In this document: positions 23,450 through 30,773 of the stretch, piece after piece
How the letters are laid out: every line of letters begins with the position of its first letter
Numbering within the stretch: the first letter of the stretch is position 1
Source of the DNA: Caldifarciminota bacterium
Lineage (GTDB): Bacteria > Hydrothermota > Hydrothermia > Hydrothermales > JAJRUZ01
Direction of reading: 5' to 3'
NCBI GenBank assembly: GCA_024277525.1
Contig: JAJRUZ010000081.1
Coordinates: 1-40,300 of the forward strand
Length of the DNA stretch: 40,300 nt
Notes under the pieces: generated by a model
Database searches by the model: none
What the model was told of the DNA's origin: nothing
The model's input: only the letters and a program-made list of their open reading frames with translations
Position numbers and translations under genes: made by a program

Positions 23450-23767
23450 TTAAGCCTCAATTTTTTCAATAATTACTTCTGTAACCTTTTGTCTATGTCC
23501 TTTTTTTCTTCTGTAATTTTTCTTTGGTTTCATTTTAAACACAATAATTTTTTTTAATTTTTTAAGCGGATTAACAACCTTTGCCTTTACTTTTGCATTT
23601 TCAACATAGGGAGTTCCAACCCTGTATTTTCCGTTTTCTGCAACAAGAAGAACTTTATCCATAATAACTTTATCCCCTTCTTTAACACCGTTCAGAAGGG
23701 GAATATCAAGTTTTTTTCCTTCTTTAACATGAAATTGGAAACCTTTAAATTCCACAATTGCCCACAT
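23450..23767 (-). CDS. rplU: 50S ribosomal protein L21
   Basis: 105 aa, normal length. MWAIVEFKGFQFHVKEG at the N-terminus, VGTPYVENAKV in the middle and the basic KNYRRKKGHRQ near the C-terminus are L21 signatures; it binds 23S rRNA. First gene of a six-gene minus-strand operon, with an AAAGGAG SD and a clear promoter at 23796-23824. Confidence 0.97.
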   Translation of the reverse strand: MWAIVEFKGFQFHVKEGKKLDIPLLNGVKEGDKVIMDKVLLVAENGKYRVGTPYVENAKVKAKVVNPLKKLKKIIVFKMKPKKNYRRKKGHRQKVTEVIIEKIEA

Positions 23768-23795
23768 ATTTTTCTCCTTTTTTAATATAGAATTA

Positions 23796-23824
23796 ATTTT
23801 AAGGGAAAAAGTCTAAAATTTCAA
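23796..23824 (-). promoter_or_regulatory. Sigma70-like promoter of the rplU operon
   Basis: On the minus strand TTGAAA (23824-23819), a 17-nt spacer and TAAAAT (23801-23796), with the start site expected near 23789, about 22 nt before the rplU ATG. This leaves too little leader for an L21 autoregulatory structure. Confidence 0.65.
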
Positions 23825-24007
23825 GTTCCCGATTTTCTTCAAAACAAATTACTCGAGATCAACTGATTTCTTTCAGAAATGGGAGATGCGAGGGAGAGCT
23901 CTTCTCTAATAAATTATTGTCCATAAAAATCAATAATAACTTGCTCTTTATTAAAAATTTAATATATCATACACACAAGATACTATGTTCAAAGTCCAAA
24001 AAATACA
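23825..24007. other. Gene-free stretch between rplU promoter and MFS remnant
   Basis: About 180 bp without a supported gene. It contains the 8-bp palindrome AGAGCTCT near 23896 and a small ATTTCT-TTC-AGAAAT stem-loop near 23870, neither with a T-tract. A TTGCTC (23941) plus TATATC pair spaced 16 nt could be a weak plus-strand promoter. The missing 5' part of the adjacent MFS remnant is not recognisable here. Confidence 0.4.
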
Positions 24008-24340
24008 TTGAAGGAAAAAGAAATCGGATTTGCTGAAGATTTTAAAAACTTTATTCTTTCAGTTATAATTTTTACTTCAGGAGAAATGCTTGCTTTACCA
24101 TTGATAACAACTATTACAACAATTTTTGCAAAAAAGGAGAAAAAGAGCTTGTATCTCGGTTTTCAAGGACTCGCAGAAGGACTCGGATGGGCAAGTGCTC
24201 CTGTATTCGGAGGAATCGTTCTGGATAATTTTATTAAAAATCCGATTTCAATGTGGGGAATTATAACAATTCCCGGAATTTTAACATTTTTAATATTTTT
24301 AAAATGTGTGAAAATAAATGAAAAAAAATTTTTTAAATAG
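24008..24340 (+). pseudogene. C-terminal remnant of an MFS transporter
   Basis: An open stretch of 110 codons with no good start (first candidate is a TTG) and no SD. The sequence FTSGEMLALPLITTITTIF followed by YLGFQGLAEGLGWASAPVFGG matches the last two or three helices of a major facilitator family exporter (around TM10-12), so about the first 300 residues are missing. The frame stays open upstream only to 23963, giving unrelated sequence. It overlaps the intact MFS gene by 23 nt. Most likely a decayed duplicate or deletion scar; a small membrane protein reusing this fragment is less likely. Confidence 0.65.
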
Positions 24341-25463
24341 AAACATCTTCTTTCTCGGGCTTACTTCCCTTTTTAATGATATTGCTTCTGAAATAATTCA
24401 CCCTTTACTTCCTGTTTTTATTGCAGAAACATTAAAGGCAGGAGCAAGAGGACTCGGAATTGTAGAAGGAATAGCAGAGTTTACAAGCAGTATTTTTAAA
24501 TTAATTTCCGGAAACTTATCCGATAAATATAAAAGAAGGAAAAACTTCGCGGTACTCGGATATCTTATTGCTGCATTAACAAGACCTCTTATAGGTTTTA
24601 CTTCTCATATTTATCAGGTAGTACTTTTAAGGTTCTTCGACAGAACGGGTAAAGGAATCAGACAGGCACCCAGGGATGCTCTCATTGCAATATCCTCATT
24701 TCCGGAAGATTACGGAAAAGCATTTTCGTTTCAAAGGGCAATGGACCATCTCGGAGCATTCATAGGTCCTTTGATTACAATAGTTTTAATTTCTCATTTT
24801 ACAATAAGGCAAATTTTTTATTTTTCCATTATACCCGGAATTATTGCGGTTATTTCCATAGGAATTTTCGTTAAAGAAAAGAAAAAGGAAATTGAATTTA
24901 AAAAAAAGGATAAATTTTCATTTTATTTCAATCTTCCTTTTAAATTTTATTTTTTCCTCTTTGTATTCTTTATATTCACCATAGGAAATTCCTCGGATAC
25001 CTTCATCATTTTAAAAGCCAAAAAAGAGGGAGCATTACTTATTACCCTACCCTTGCTTTGGAGTATTTTTAATCTCATAAAATCAATAAGTTCCTTGCCG
25101 GCAGGTTATCTTGCGGATAGATTCGGAAAAAAGAGAGTTTTATTTGCAGGATGGATGATTTATTCTGTTTCTTATCTTTCCTTTGCTTTTGCAAAAGACT
25201 TCAAAAGTTTTCTTCTAACTTTCATGTTTTACGGTCTTTATTTCGGATTCACAGAAGGCATTGAAAGGGCGATTGTTTCCGATTTTCTTCCGGAAGATAA
25301 GAAAGGGACAGGATTCGGTATTTTCCACTTTGTCAAAGGAACGGGGCTTTTAATTGCAAGCATATTCTTCGGGTTCATGTGGGATATTTTCGGAATCAAA
25401 ATTCCGTTTTTAATCGGTTCTGTACTTGCCTTTTTAGCAGGATTTCTGTTAATTTTTGTGTAA
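24318..25463 (+). CDS. Major facilitator superfamily transporter
   Basis: 381 aa, 12 predicted transmembrane helices. It starts with LFNDIASEIIHPLLPVF and has the conserved GNLSDKYKRRKNFAVLGY loop between TM2 and TM3, DRTGKGIRQAPRDALI and a second-half ADRFGKKRVLFAG loop. This set identifies a widespread but poorly characterised MFS efflux group; the substrate is unknown. There is no SD before ATG 24318, and the start lies inside the end of the MFS remnant. Confidence 0.92.
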   Translation: MKKNFLNRNIFFLGLTSLFNDIASEIIHPLLPVFIAETLKAGARGLGIVEGIAEFTSSIFKLISGNLSDKYKRRKNFAVLGYLIAALTRPLIGFTSHIYQVVLLRFFDRTGKGIRQAPRDALIAISSFPEDYGKAFSFQRAMDHLGAFIGPLITIVLISHFTIRQIFYFSIIPGIIAVISIGIFVKEKKKEIEFKKKDKFSFYFNLPFKFYFFLFVFFIFTIGNSSDTFIILKAKKEGALLITLPLLWSIFNLIKSISSLPAGYLADRFGKKRVLFAGWMIYSVSYLSFAFAKDFKSFLLTFMFYGLYFGFTEGIERAIVSDFLPEDKKGTGFGIFHFVKGTGLLIASIFFGFMWDIFGIKIPFLIGSVLAFLAGFLLIFV

Positions 25464-25492
25464 AATAATAAAATTATTTTAAAATAAATATT

Positions 25493-26152
25493 ATGAATTT
25501 GATTTTAAAAATATTTTATTCACCGGATGATGCTTTTAAAGAAATAAAAGAAAAGAAACCCTTGGGTCTCCCTTTCCTTATCCTTCTTATTGTAGGAATC
25601 TTGGTTTCCTTACTCTACCTTCATTTTGTCATCCTTCCCAATAAGGAGACAATTTTAATGGAAAGGAATATACCCGAACAGACAATGCAAAAGACCATGG
25701 AATTTATGAGTTCACCCATTTTTTATGTGATTACATTGATAAGTTCTGTTTTCGGCTTTTTGATAACCACACTCGCGGTCGGTTTCATATATTTCATTGT
25801 ATCACTTCTAATGAGCGGAAAAGGTGATTTTATCGCCTACTGGAGCTCAACAATTCATATCTATGCGATATCCCTCTTGGGTTCATTAATTGCTTTTCCG
25901 ATTGCCTTAATAAAACGCTCCCCTGCTGTTCATCTTGATTTTTCACTTTTGGTCCAATTTCTATCCGAAAAAAACTTTATAAGACTATTTTTGACTCATG
26001 CTAATTTTTTCACTTTATGGGCAACCTTCCTTTACGGGCTTGCCCTTCATTATATCGGCGAAATCAACAAGAAAAAGGCAATTTTTACTTCTTTTTCCCT
26101 ATGGCTTTTTTACGCCTTAATTGCAACATTTTTTAAAAGTTTGAAATTTTAA
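25493..26152 (+). CDS. Yip1-type integral membrane protein
   Basis: 219 aa. A short amphipathic lead (MNLILKIFYSPDDAFKEIKEKKPLG) with the phrase typical of bacterial YIP1-family (PF04893) proteins precedes about five membrane segments near residues 25-47, 75-105, 118-140, 170-190 and 196-217. Function in bacteria is unknown; members sit beside transport and lipid-related genes. There is no SD; TAAAAT lies 7 nt before the ATG, so a leaderless transcript is possible. Confidence 0.75.
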   Translation: MNLILKIFYSPDDAFKEIKEKKPLGLPFLILLIVGILVSLLYLHFVILPNKETILMERNIPEQTMQKTMEFMSSPIFYVITLISSVFGFLITTLAVGFIYFIVSLLMSGKGDFIAYWSSTIHIYAISLLGSLIAFPIALIKRSPAVHLDFSLLVQFLSEKNFIRLFLTHANFFTLWATFLYGLALHYIGEINKKKAIFTSFSLWLFYALIATFFKSLKF

Positions 26153-26169
26153 ATGTAATATATTATAAT
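26141..26169 (+). promoter_or_regulatory. Strong sigma70-like promoter of the cytochrome cluster
   Basis: TTGAAA (26141-26146), a 17-nt spacer and a perfect TATAAT (26164-26169). The -35 lies in the last codons of the Yip1 gene. The start site is expected at 26175/26176, the first bases of the GGG arm of the hairpin at 26175-26186. Confidence 0.75.
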
Positions 26170-26174
26170 ATATT

Positions 26175-26186
26175 GGGTTCAATCCC
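26175..26186 (+). promoter_or_regulatory. 5'-end hairpin of the cytochrome cluster mRNA
   Basis: GGG (26175-26177) pairs with CCC (26184-26186) around TTCAAT; read as a 7-nt loop, TTCAATC fits the T-loop consensus UUCRANY. The hairpin would form at the very 5' end of the transcript, 24 nt before the ATG. The three-pair stem alone is weak, so significance rests on its resemblance to the other four copies. Confidence 0.4.
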
Positions 26187-26210
26187 TGGCTTTTGGCGAA
26201 GGAGGGAGTA

Positions 26211-26852
26211 ATGAAAAAATTGATAATTGTTTTGGTATGCTTGGGAATGACAATTGTATTATTGTATGCAGGCGTTGCAGGCAGTAAGCACGATTTTAAC
26301 AGACCGAATACGGGAAGAGTATGCATTTTCTGTCATGCACCTCATAATGCTAATCCCAATCAACTTTTTTATTATCTGTGGAACAGGGTATATGTTCCTA
26401 CTATAACCGCCCTTTATGACGGAACTTATACCGACCCTATGACAAGTGCCTCCTGGGTAACTTATGCTTGCCTTTCTTGTCATGACGGAACACAAACAGC
26501 AGCCGATATGGGAACCCTTTATTCTTACGGACCGAAAACGGTAGGATTAAATGTCTTGGATCCCCCTGACATAACAAGCGGAACAAATGATTCCCTGACT
26601 TCCTCTCATCCCGTGGATATGGATGTTGCTCCTAATATCTTACCTTCAACCGATTTCACCGCACCGAGCACCTGGCCCGCCAATAATTTACCTTTGTTTG
26701 ACCTCTCAAACCAGCAAACAGGAGCGGATTCTGTTGTGACTTGCGCAACATGCCATGACCCTCATAATCAAAATGTCTTCACACCTGCTTATAAATTCCT
26801 GAGAGCAGACACAACCAACAGTACAATTTGTACAACCTGCCACATTAAGTAA
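26211..26852 (+). CDS. Tetrahaem c-type cytochrome, exported
   Basis: 213 aa from ATG 26211, preceded by GGAGGG. The N-terminus is a Sec signal peptide (MKKLIIVLVCLGMTIVLLYAG). Four CxxCH motifs: CIFCH 38-42, CLSCH 87-91, CATCH 178-182 and CTTCH 207-211. Two are followed by the PH of the doubled-CxxCH type (CHAPHN, CHDPHN), as in cytochrome c3-like proteins. The wide spacing between motifs 2 and 3 (~87 residues) forms a larger non-haem region with SSHPVDMD, whose His may be a distal ligand. First gene of the cytochrome cluster with its own strong promoter. The HDF...G..C.FCHA.HN start recurs in the heptahaem gene at 30129, indicating common descent. Confidence 0.92.
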   Translation: MKKLIIVLVCLGMTIVLLYAGVAGSKHDFNRPNTGRVCIFCHAPHNANPNQLFYYLWNRVYVPTITALYDGTYTDPMTSASWVTYACLSCHDGTQTAADMGTLYSYGPKTVGLNVLDPPDITSGTNDSLTSSHPVDMDVAPNILPSTDFTAPSTWPANNLPLFDLSNQQTGADSVVTCATCHDPHNQNVFTPAYKFLRADTTNSTICTTCHIK

Positions 26853-26873
26853 GTTTATTAAATAAGGCAAAAA

Positions 26874-28460
26874 GTGCATAATTTGAGAAAAGGGGGAAGG
26901 GGGATACCCTTCCTCCTTATTTTTATTTTTAATTTAAATGCTCAAATTAAAAAATTTAATGCGTCCTTCAAAGCGGAAAGATATTATATAAAAGGAAATT
27001 TTGAAAATTCTCTCACAAAACCCTTCTATAAAGATTACGAAAATTGTATAAATTTATTTTTAAACGGATATATTTATCATTATAATTTTGTAAATTATGA
27101 ATTTAAAACCTATTTTGTATGGCAGGGATGGAATAAAAACCTGAGAGGAATTGAAGAAAAAAATTTTTTGAAAACACCATACAGCCTGAATATCCGAATT
27201 TTTCCCAAAACCAGATTTCCTTTCAGATTTTTTGTGAAAAGGGAAGATTTTAGAAAAGAAAAAAATACAACTTATTCAATAAAAACTTTAACTTACATCG
27301 TTTCTCAATCTTTAATTCTTCCCAAATTACCCTCAATTAATTTTTCTTACAGATTCAGAACAGAAAACAAAGTTAAGAGAAATGCATATTCATTTAAAAT
27401 TAATTATATGCTTTTTAAAAATCATTCCTTATTTTTACTGTATCGAAGGGAATTACCATCTGTATTTCCCTCTTCTCAAAATTTAAGATTTCAATACAAT
27501 TATCAAATTCCGGGTAAATTAAGGGTAAATTATTATCTCAACAATTTTACAAGAAATAATTATTATCTTCTTCATTCAAATTTGAATTTTGAAAAATTCA
27601 GAAAAAGGAATTATCTCTTGAGTTTTTATCATTTTATGAGCAAAACAAAATATTTAACCTCAAATTCCCTTACCTTGAAATATAAAAAATATTTTTCTGA
27701 AAGAGTCATATCAAACTCGGGATTATATTTTGTTTACAAAAAATCAGAAACCGAAAAAAATTTCAAAGAGGAAATTTCACAAAATTTTTCTTTTAAATTT
27801 TTGAGTTTTCCAAAAGTGCTTATCATTTCTCCCGGTGTTTCAATTATGTTCAATCAATTAAAAAAGGGAAACGGATGGGCTTATTCTTTAAGGGAAAGTA
27901 ATATGTTTGAACATAAAAAATTGCTATTTTTCAAAAATTTCAGAGTTTTTTTTAATTTTTACTACGCAGGATTCAATGACAGGTGGCTTTTTAATCAAAA
28001 GATAAGAGTGGGTTATAATTTCGGAAATTCAATAAGTTATGAATCCCCAAAATATTACATTTCTTTTAATTTTTATTTCACAAAAAATATTACAAAGGCA
28101 AATTTTTATAAAAATGAGTGGATAAAATATCATACGAGAATAGAATTCAAAACAAAAGAGATTCCTTTTTATTTATCTTATGTAAATGAGTATATAAGAA
28201 CCGAATACGGAGGAAAAATAAGAAAAGAATTTATAAGAATACTCTTCAGAGCACCTTTAAGAATATTCAATCTGTTTACCCTTACCGAAAAATTTCATTT
28301 CAGGGATAAATTTGAAAATAATCTCAAAATTACATTTTCAAAAAATTACGGCGGTTTGATTCTGAATATCAGTTTGGAATATATTTATTTAATTTATCCC
28401 GGCTCCGAACATAACTTTATAATGTATTTTATGGTAAAAAGAAATTTAAAAATAATATGA
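26874..28460 (+). CDS. Putative outer-membrane beta-barrel within the cytochrome cluster
   Basis: 528 aa. The start is uncertain (GTG 26874 or TTG 26883, no clear SD), but a signal peptide ending in NLNA before Gln is evident. The rest alternates polar and aromatic residues in strands of ~10 residues separated by short charged turns (for example YNFVNYEFKTYFVW, NFRVFFNFYYAGF, YYISFNFYFTK), the pattern of a large barrel with perhaps 20 or more strands. There are no haem motifs. Lying between a tetrahaem and a multihaem cytochrome, it is a candidate for the porin sheath of a trans-outer-membrane electron conduit, as MtrB/ExtD-type porins are; this role is inferred from position, not homology. 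It overlaps the next cytochrome by 4 nt (ATGA). Confidence 0.65.
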   Translation: MHNLRKGGRGIPFLLIFIFNLNAQIKKFNASFKAERYYIKGNFENSLTKPFYKDYENCINLFLNGYIYHYNFVNYEFKTYFVWQGWNKNLRGIEEKNFLKTPYSLNIRIFPKTRFPFRFFVKREDFRKEKNTTYSIKTLTYIVSQSLILPKLPSINFSYRFRTENKVKRNAYSFKINYMLFKNHSLFLLYRRELPSVFPSSQNLRFQYNYQIPGKLRVNYYLNNFTRNNYYLLHSNLNFEKFRKRNYLLSFYHFMSKTKYLTSNSLTLKYKKYFSERVISNSGLYFVYKKSETEKNFKEEISQNFSFKFLSFPKVLIISPGVSIMFNQLKKGNGWAYSLRESNMFEHKKLLFFKNFRVFFNFYYAGFNDRWLFNQKIRVGYNFGNSISYESPKYYISFNFYFTKNITKANFYKNEWIKYHTRIEFKTKEIPFYLSYVNEYIRTEYGGKIRKEFIRILFRAPLRIFNLFTLTEKFHFRDKFENNLKITFSKNYGGLILNISLEYIYLIYPGSEHNFIMYFMVKRNLKII

Positions 28461-29341
28461 AAATGTTAATTTTTTTTATAATTTTTCAAACTCAAAACTG
28501 TCTTAAAAAGGGGTGTCATAATTTAATTATAGAAGAAAGAATAGTTCATCCTCCGGCTGAGGAGGATTGTTCAAACTGCCATATTTTAGAAGGAAAGCAT
28601 CCTTTTAAAAAAATTGAAAATGTCTTCGAACTCTGCACTACCTGTCATGATGATAAAACAGAATCCCAACATCCACCTGCACAGGAGGATTGTACCACCT
28701 GTCATAACCCCCATTCTTCACCTATAAAAGGATTATTAAAAGAAAAACCTCCCTATTTATGCACTGAATGTCACGAAGATGTTCTAAATGGACTCGTGAG
28801 TCAGCATAAACCGGTAGAAAAAGGAAACTGTAAAAATTGCCATGATGTGCACGGAAATGAAGCAAATTATTTTCTTTTAAAAGAAGGGAATAATCTGTGT
28901 TTTAAATGCCATTCCCGAATGGGCAACAGATTTAAAAAAGCAAAATATAAACATCCCCCTGTATTTGATTGTTTAAATTGCCATAATCCCCATTCTTCCG
29001 GTTTTTCAAAACTCTTAAAAGCAATGTATCCGAGAAGCGTGTATAATTTTTTTACCTATTTACAATATGAACTCTGCTTTAACTGTCATGATGCAGATGA
29101 TTTATTTTCAAATAGTTCAGGATTCAAAAAGGGAAACAAAAATTTACATAAGGTCCATGTAAAAAGAGAAAAAGGAAGGATATGTACATTTTGTCATAAC
29201 CCTCATTTTTCCGACAATCCGAAATATATTGAAGGAGGAGAAAGTTTCGGTCCTTATGATTATATCTTGAGATTCGGTTTTAAAAAGAAAAAAGGAGGAG
29301 GAATATGCGGTCCTGCATGTCACGGAAAGGCGGAGTATTGA
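28457..29341 (+). CDS. Multihaem c-type cytochrome, 9 canonical plus 2 variant haem motifs
   Basis: 294 aa with a very short signal-like N-terminus (MKMLIFFIIFQTQN). Nine CxxCH motifs begin at residues 38, 60, 79, 102, 125, 148, 172, 207 and 243. A CX4CH (CLKKGCH, 15-21) sits right after the signal and a CX3CH (CGPACH, 284-289) near the C-terminus, so up to 11 haems are possible. Several are doubled-CxxCH repeats (CHNPHSS...LC..CH). Intervening His residues (KHPP, QHPP, QHKP) are probable distal ligands, giving bis-His low-potential haems suited to electron transfer over distance. It starts in an ATGA overlap with the barrel gene and overlaps the next cytochrome by 37 nt, so the proteins are translationally coupled. 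Confidence 0.93.
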   Translation: MKMLIFFIIFQTQNCLKKGCHNLIIEERIVHPPAEEDCSNCHILEGKHPFKKIENVFELCTTCHDDKTESQHPPAQEDCTTCHNPHSSPIKGLLKEKPPYLCTECHEDVLNGLVSQHKPVEKGNCKNCHDVHGNEANYFLLKEGNNLCFKCHSRMGNRFKKAKYKHPPVFDCLNCHNPHSSGFSKLLKAMYPRSVYNFFTYLQYELCFNCHDADDLFSNSSGFKKGNKNLHKVHVKREKGRICTFCHNPHFSDNPKYIEGGESFGPYDYILRFGFKKKKGGGICGPACHGKAEY

Positions 29342-30132
29342 TATATCTCCTTTTTCTCTCTGTTTTAACTCCTCCTACGGTCAGTTTTGTTAAAGATAAA
29401 TTTATCAGAATTGTGGTACAGGCGAATAAGGCATGGCTTTTAAAACCCGAGATAATTTATGACAGTATGTCAGCAGGAGAAATTCATCATTTCATAGTTA
29501 AATTAAAATACGGAAAAAATAAAATAAAGGTATTTTATGAAAAAAACGGAGAAACAAAATCAAAAGATTTGATAGTATATTCTTTTCCTTCAAAAAATTT
29601 TAGGGTAAGAGCCAGATTGTACACCTTTCACAATACAAAAATTTCCAAAATGTGCGAGGATTGTCATTCTATTGAATTTAAAAGTGTTTCCGAAAAAGAA
29701 GACCTTGATTGTTATACCTGTCACAAAGAGAAATTTGATAAAACTTTAAAACTTAACCCTCCTTTTGAGGAACTTTCCTGTAAAGACTGTCATGAAAAGA
29801 TATTTGACAGACCGAAATCCGATGCATGCGAAATTTGTCACGAACTTGAATCCGGATTTTATCTTCACAGTCCTTATGCGAAAGGCGAATGCATGATCTG
29901 TCATGACCCTCATTCTTCAAAAGAAAATAAATTCTTGAAAGATAAAATCAACAATTTATGCTACTTATGCCATGATAAAAAAGGATATAAAGTTCATCAT
30001 CCTGTTGCAAGTCATCCCGGAGAAAGGAAAGGAATCTACTGCACTAATTGTCATAACCCGCACGGAACAAGGTACGGTTTTCATTTGAAATGGCCCAATA
30101 AACCCGTATGTTTGGTATGTCATAAAAAATGA
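29305..30132 (+). CDS. Octahaem c-type cytochrome with N-terminal beta domain
   Basis: 275 aa. ATG 29305 is preceded by AGGAGGA. Residues 9-27 form a signal helix (GVLIYLLFLSVLTPPTVSF). Residues ~30-100 form a small all-beta domain (IRIVVQANKAWLL, KYGKNKIKVFYEKNGE) like an Ig- or carbohydrate-regulatory-type fold, possibly for docking. Eight CxxCH motifs follow, beginning at 117, 136, 159, 175, 196, 219, 246 and 269. CHDPHSSKENKFL and CHNPHGTRYGF are doubled-CxxCH signatures. Probably periplasmic or at the outer face of the outer membrane, passing electrons among the cluster's cytochromes. It overlaps its neighbours on both sides (37 and 4 nt). Confidence 0.93.
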   Translation: MRSCMSRKGGVLIYLLFLSVLTPPTVSFVKDKFIRIVVQANKAWLLKPEIIYDSMSAGEIHHFIVKLKYGKNKIKVFYEKNGETKSKDLIVYSFPSKNFRVRARLYTFHNTKISKMCEDCHSIEFKSVSEKEDLDCYTCHKEKFDKTLKLNPPFEELSCKDCHEKIFDRPKSDACEICHELESGFYLHSPYAKGECMICHDPHSSKENKFLKDKINNLCYLCHDKKGYKVHHPVASHPGERKGIYCTNCHNPHGTRYGFHLKWPNKPVCLVCHKK

Positions 30133-30761
30133 AGCCGATTCTTTTATTTATTTTACTTTTACAATTTCCCCATGACTTTACAAATAAAGAAGGCGAAAGA
30201 AAATGCAAATTTTGCCATGCTTCTCATAACTCAAAAGGTCCTTATCTCATCAATCTTATTCCTTTTGATGAATTAAAGGATAATTTTAAGGGCTTTGATT
30301 ATGTTTCTTTAACATGTATGAACTGTCATACTGATAAGAAATACCTTTTAATTTTATACCCGGAAGTTGAAAAATTCTACCGAATTCCAGATACATCGGA
30401 AATTTTTTTGGGCAAGGAATATGATAAAACCCATCACCCCGTGGGTGAATTTGTTTCAGAAAGCGGAGAAAGATTGATAAAATGCACAACATGTCATGAT
30501 CCCCATAGAAAAAAATTTAAATATCTTTTAAAAAAGCCCTTATACGAACTATGTAAAAAATGCCATCGAATATATACAAACAAGGAATCCCATTCGGGAT
30601 TGAATTGTTTGAATTGTCATAAACTTCATAAAAGCAGAGCCGAACCTCTGGTAAAGAAAAATGATATATGTATGGACTGTCATACCGAAACATTTTCAAT
30701 CATAGAGGGACATCGAGCCGATAAAAAATGTATAACCTGTCATAATCCGCATAATCCTTAG
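30129..30761 (+). CDS. Heptahaem c-type cytochrome, doubled-CxxCH family
   Basis: 210 aa with a short signal peptide (MKPILLFILLLQ). Seven CxxCH motifs begin at residues 26, 63, 119, 142, 160, 181 and 201. The opening PHDFTN...GERKCKFCHASHN mirrors the start of the tetrahaem protein at 26211. THHPVGEF and ESHSGLNC supply likely axial His residues. It starts in an ATGA overlap with the octahaem gene and ends 12 nt before the beta-propeller gene, which has its own strong SD. Its exact place in the electron path is unknown. Confidence 0.93.
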   Translation: MKPILLFILLLQFPHDFTNKEGERKCKFCHASHNSKGPYLINLIPFDELKDNFKGFDYVSLTCMNCHTDKKYLLILYPEVEKFYRIPDTSEIFLGKEYDKTHHPVGEFVSESGERLIKCTTCHDPHRKKFKYLLKKPLYELCKKCHRIYTNKESHSGLNCLNCHKLHKSRAEPLVKKNDICMDCHTETFSIIEGHRADKKCITCHNPHNP

Positions 30762-30773
30762 AAGGAGGATGAA

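Noticed and set aside
23895-23903. AGAGCTCT palindrome as an operator
   Set aside because: An isolated 8-bp palindrome with no second copy nearby and no clear relation to a promoter.
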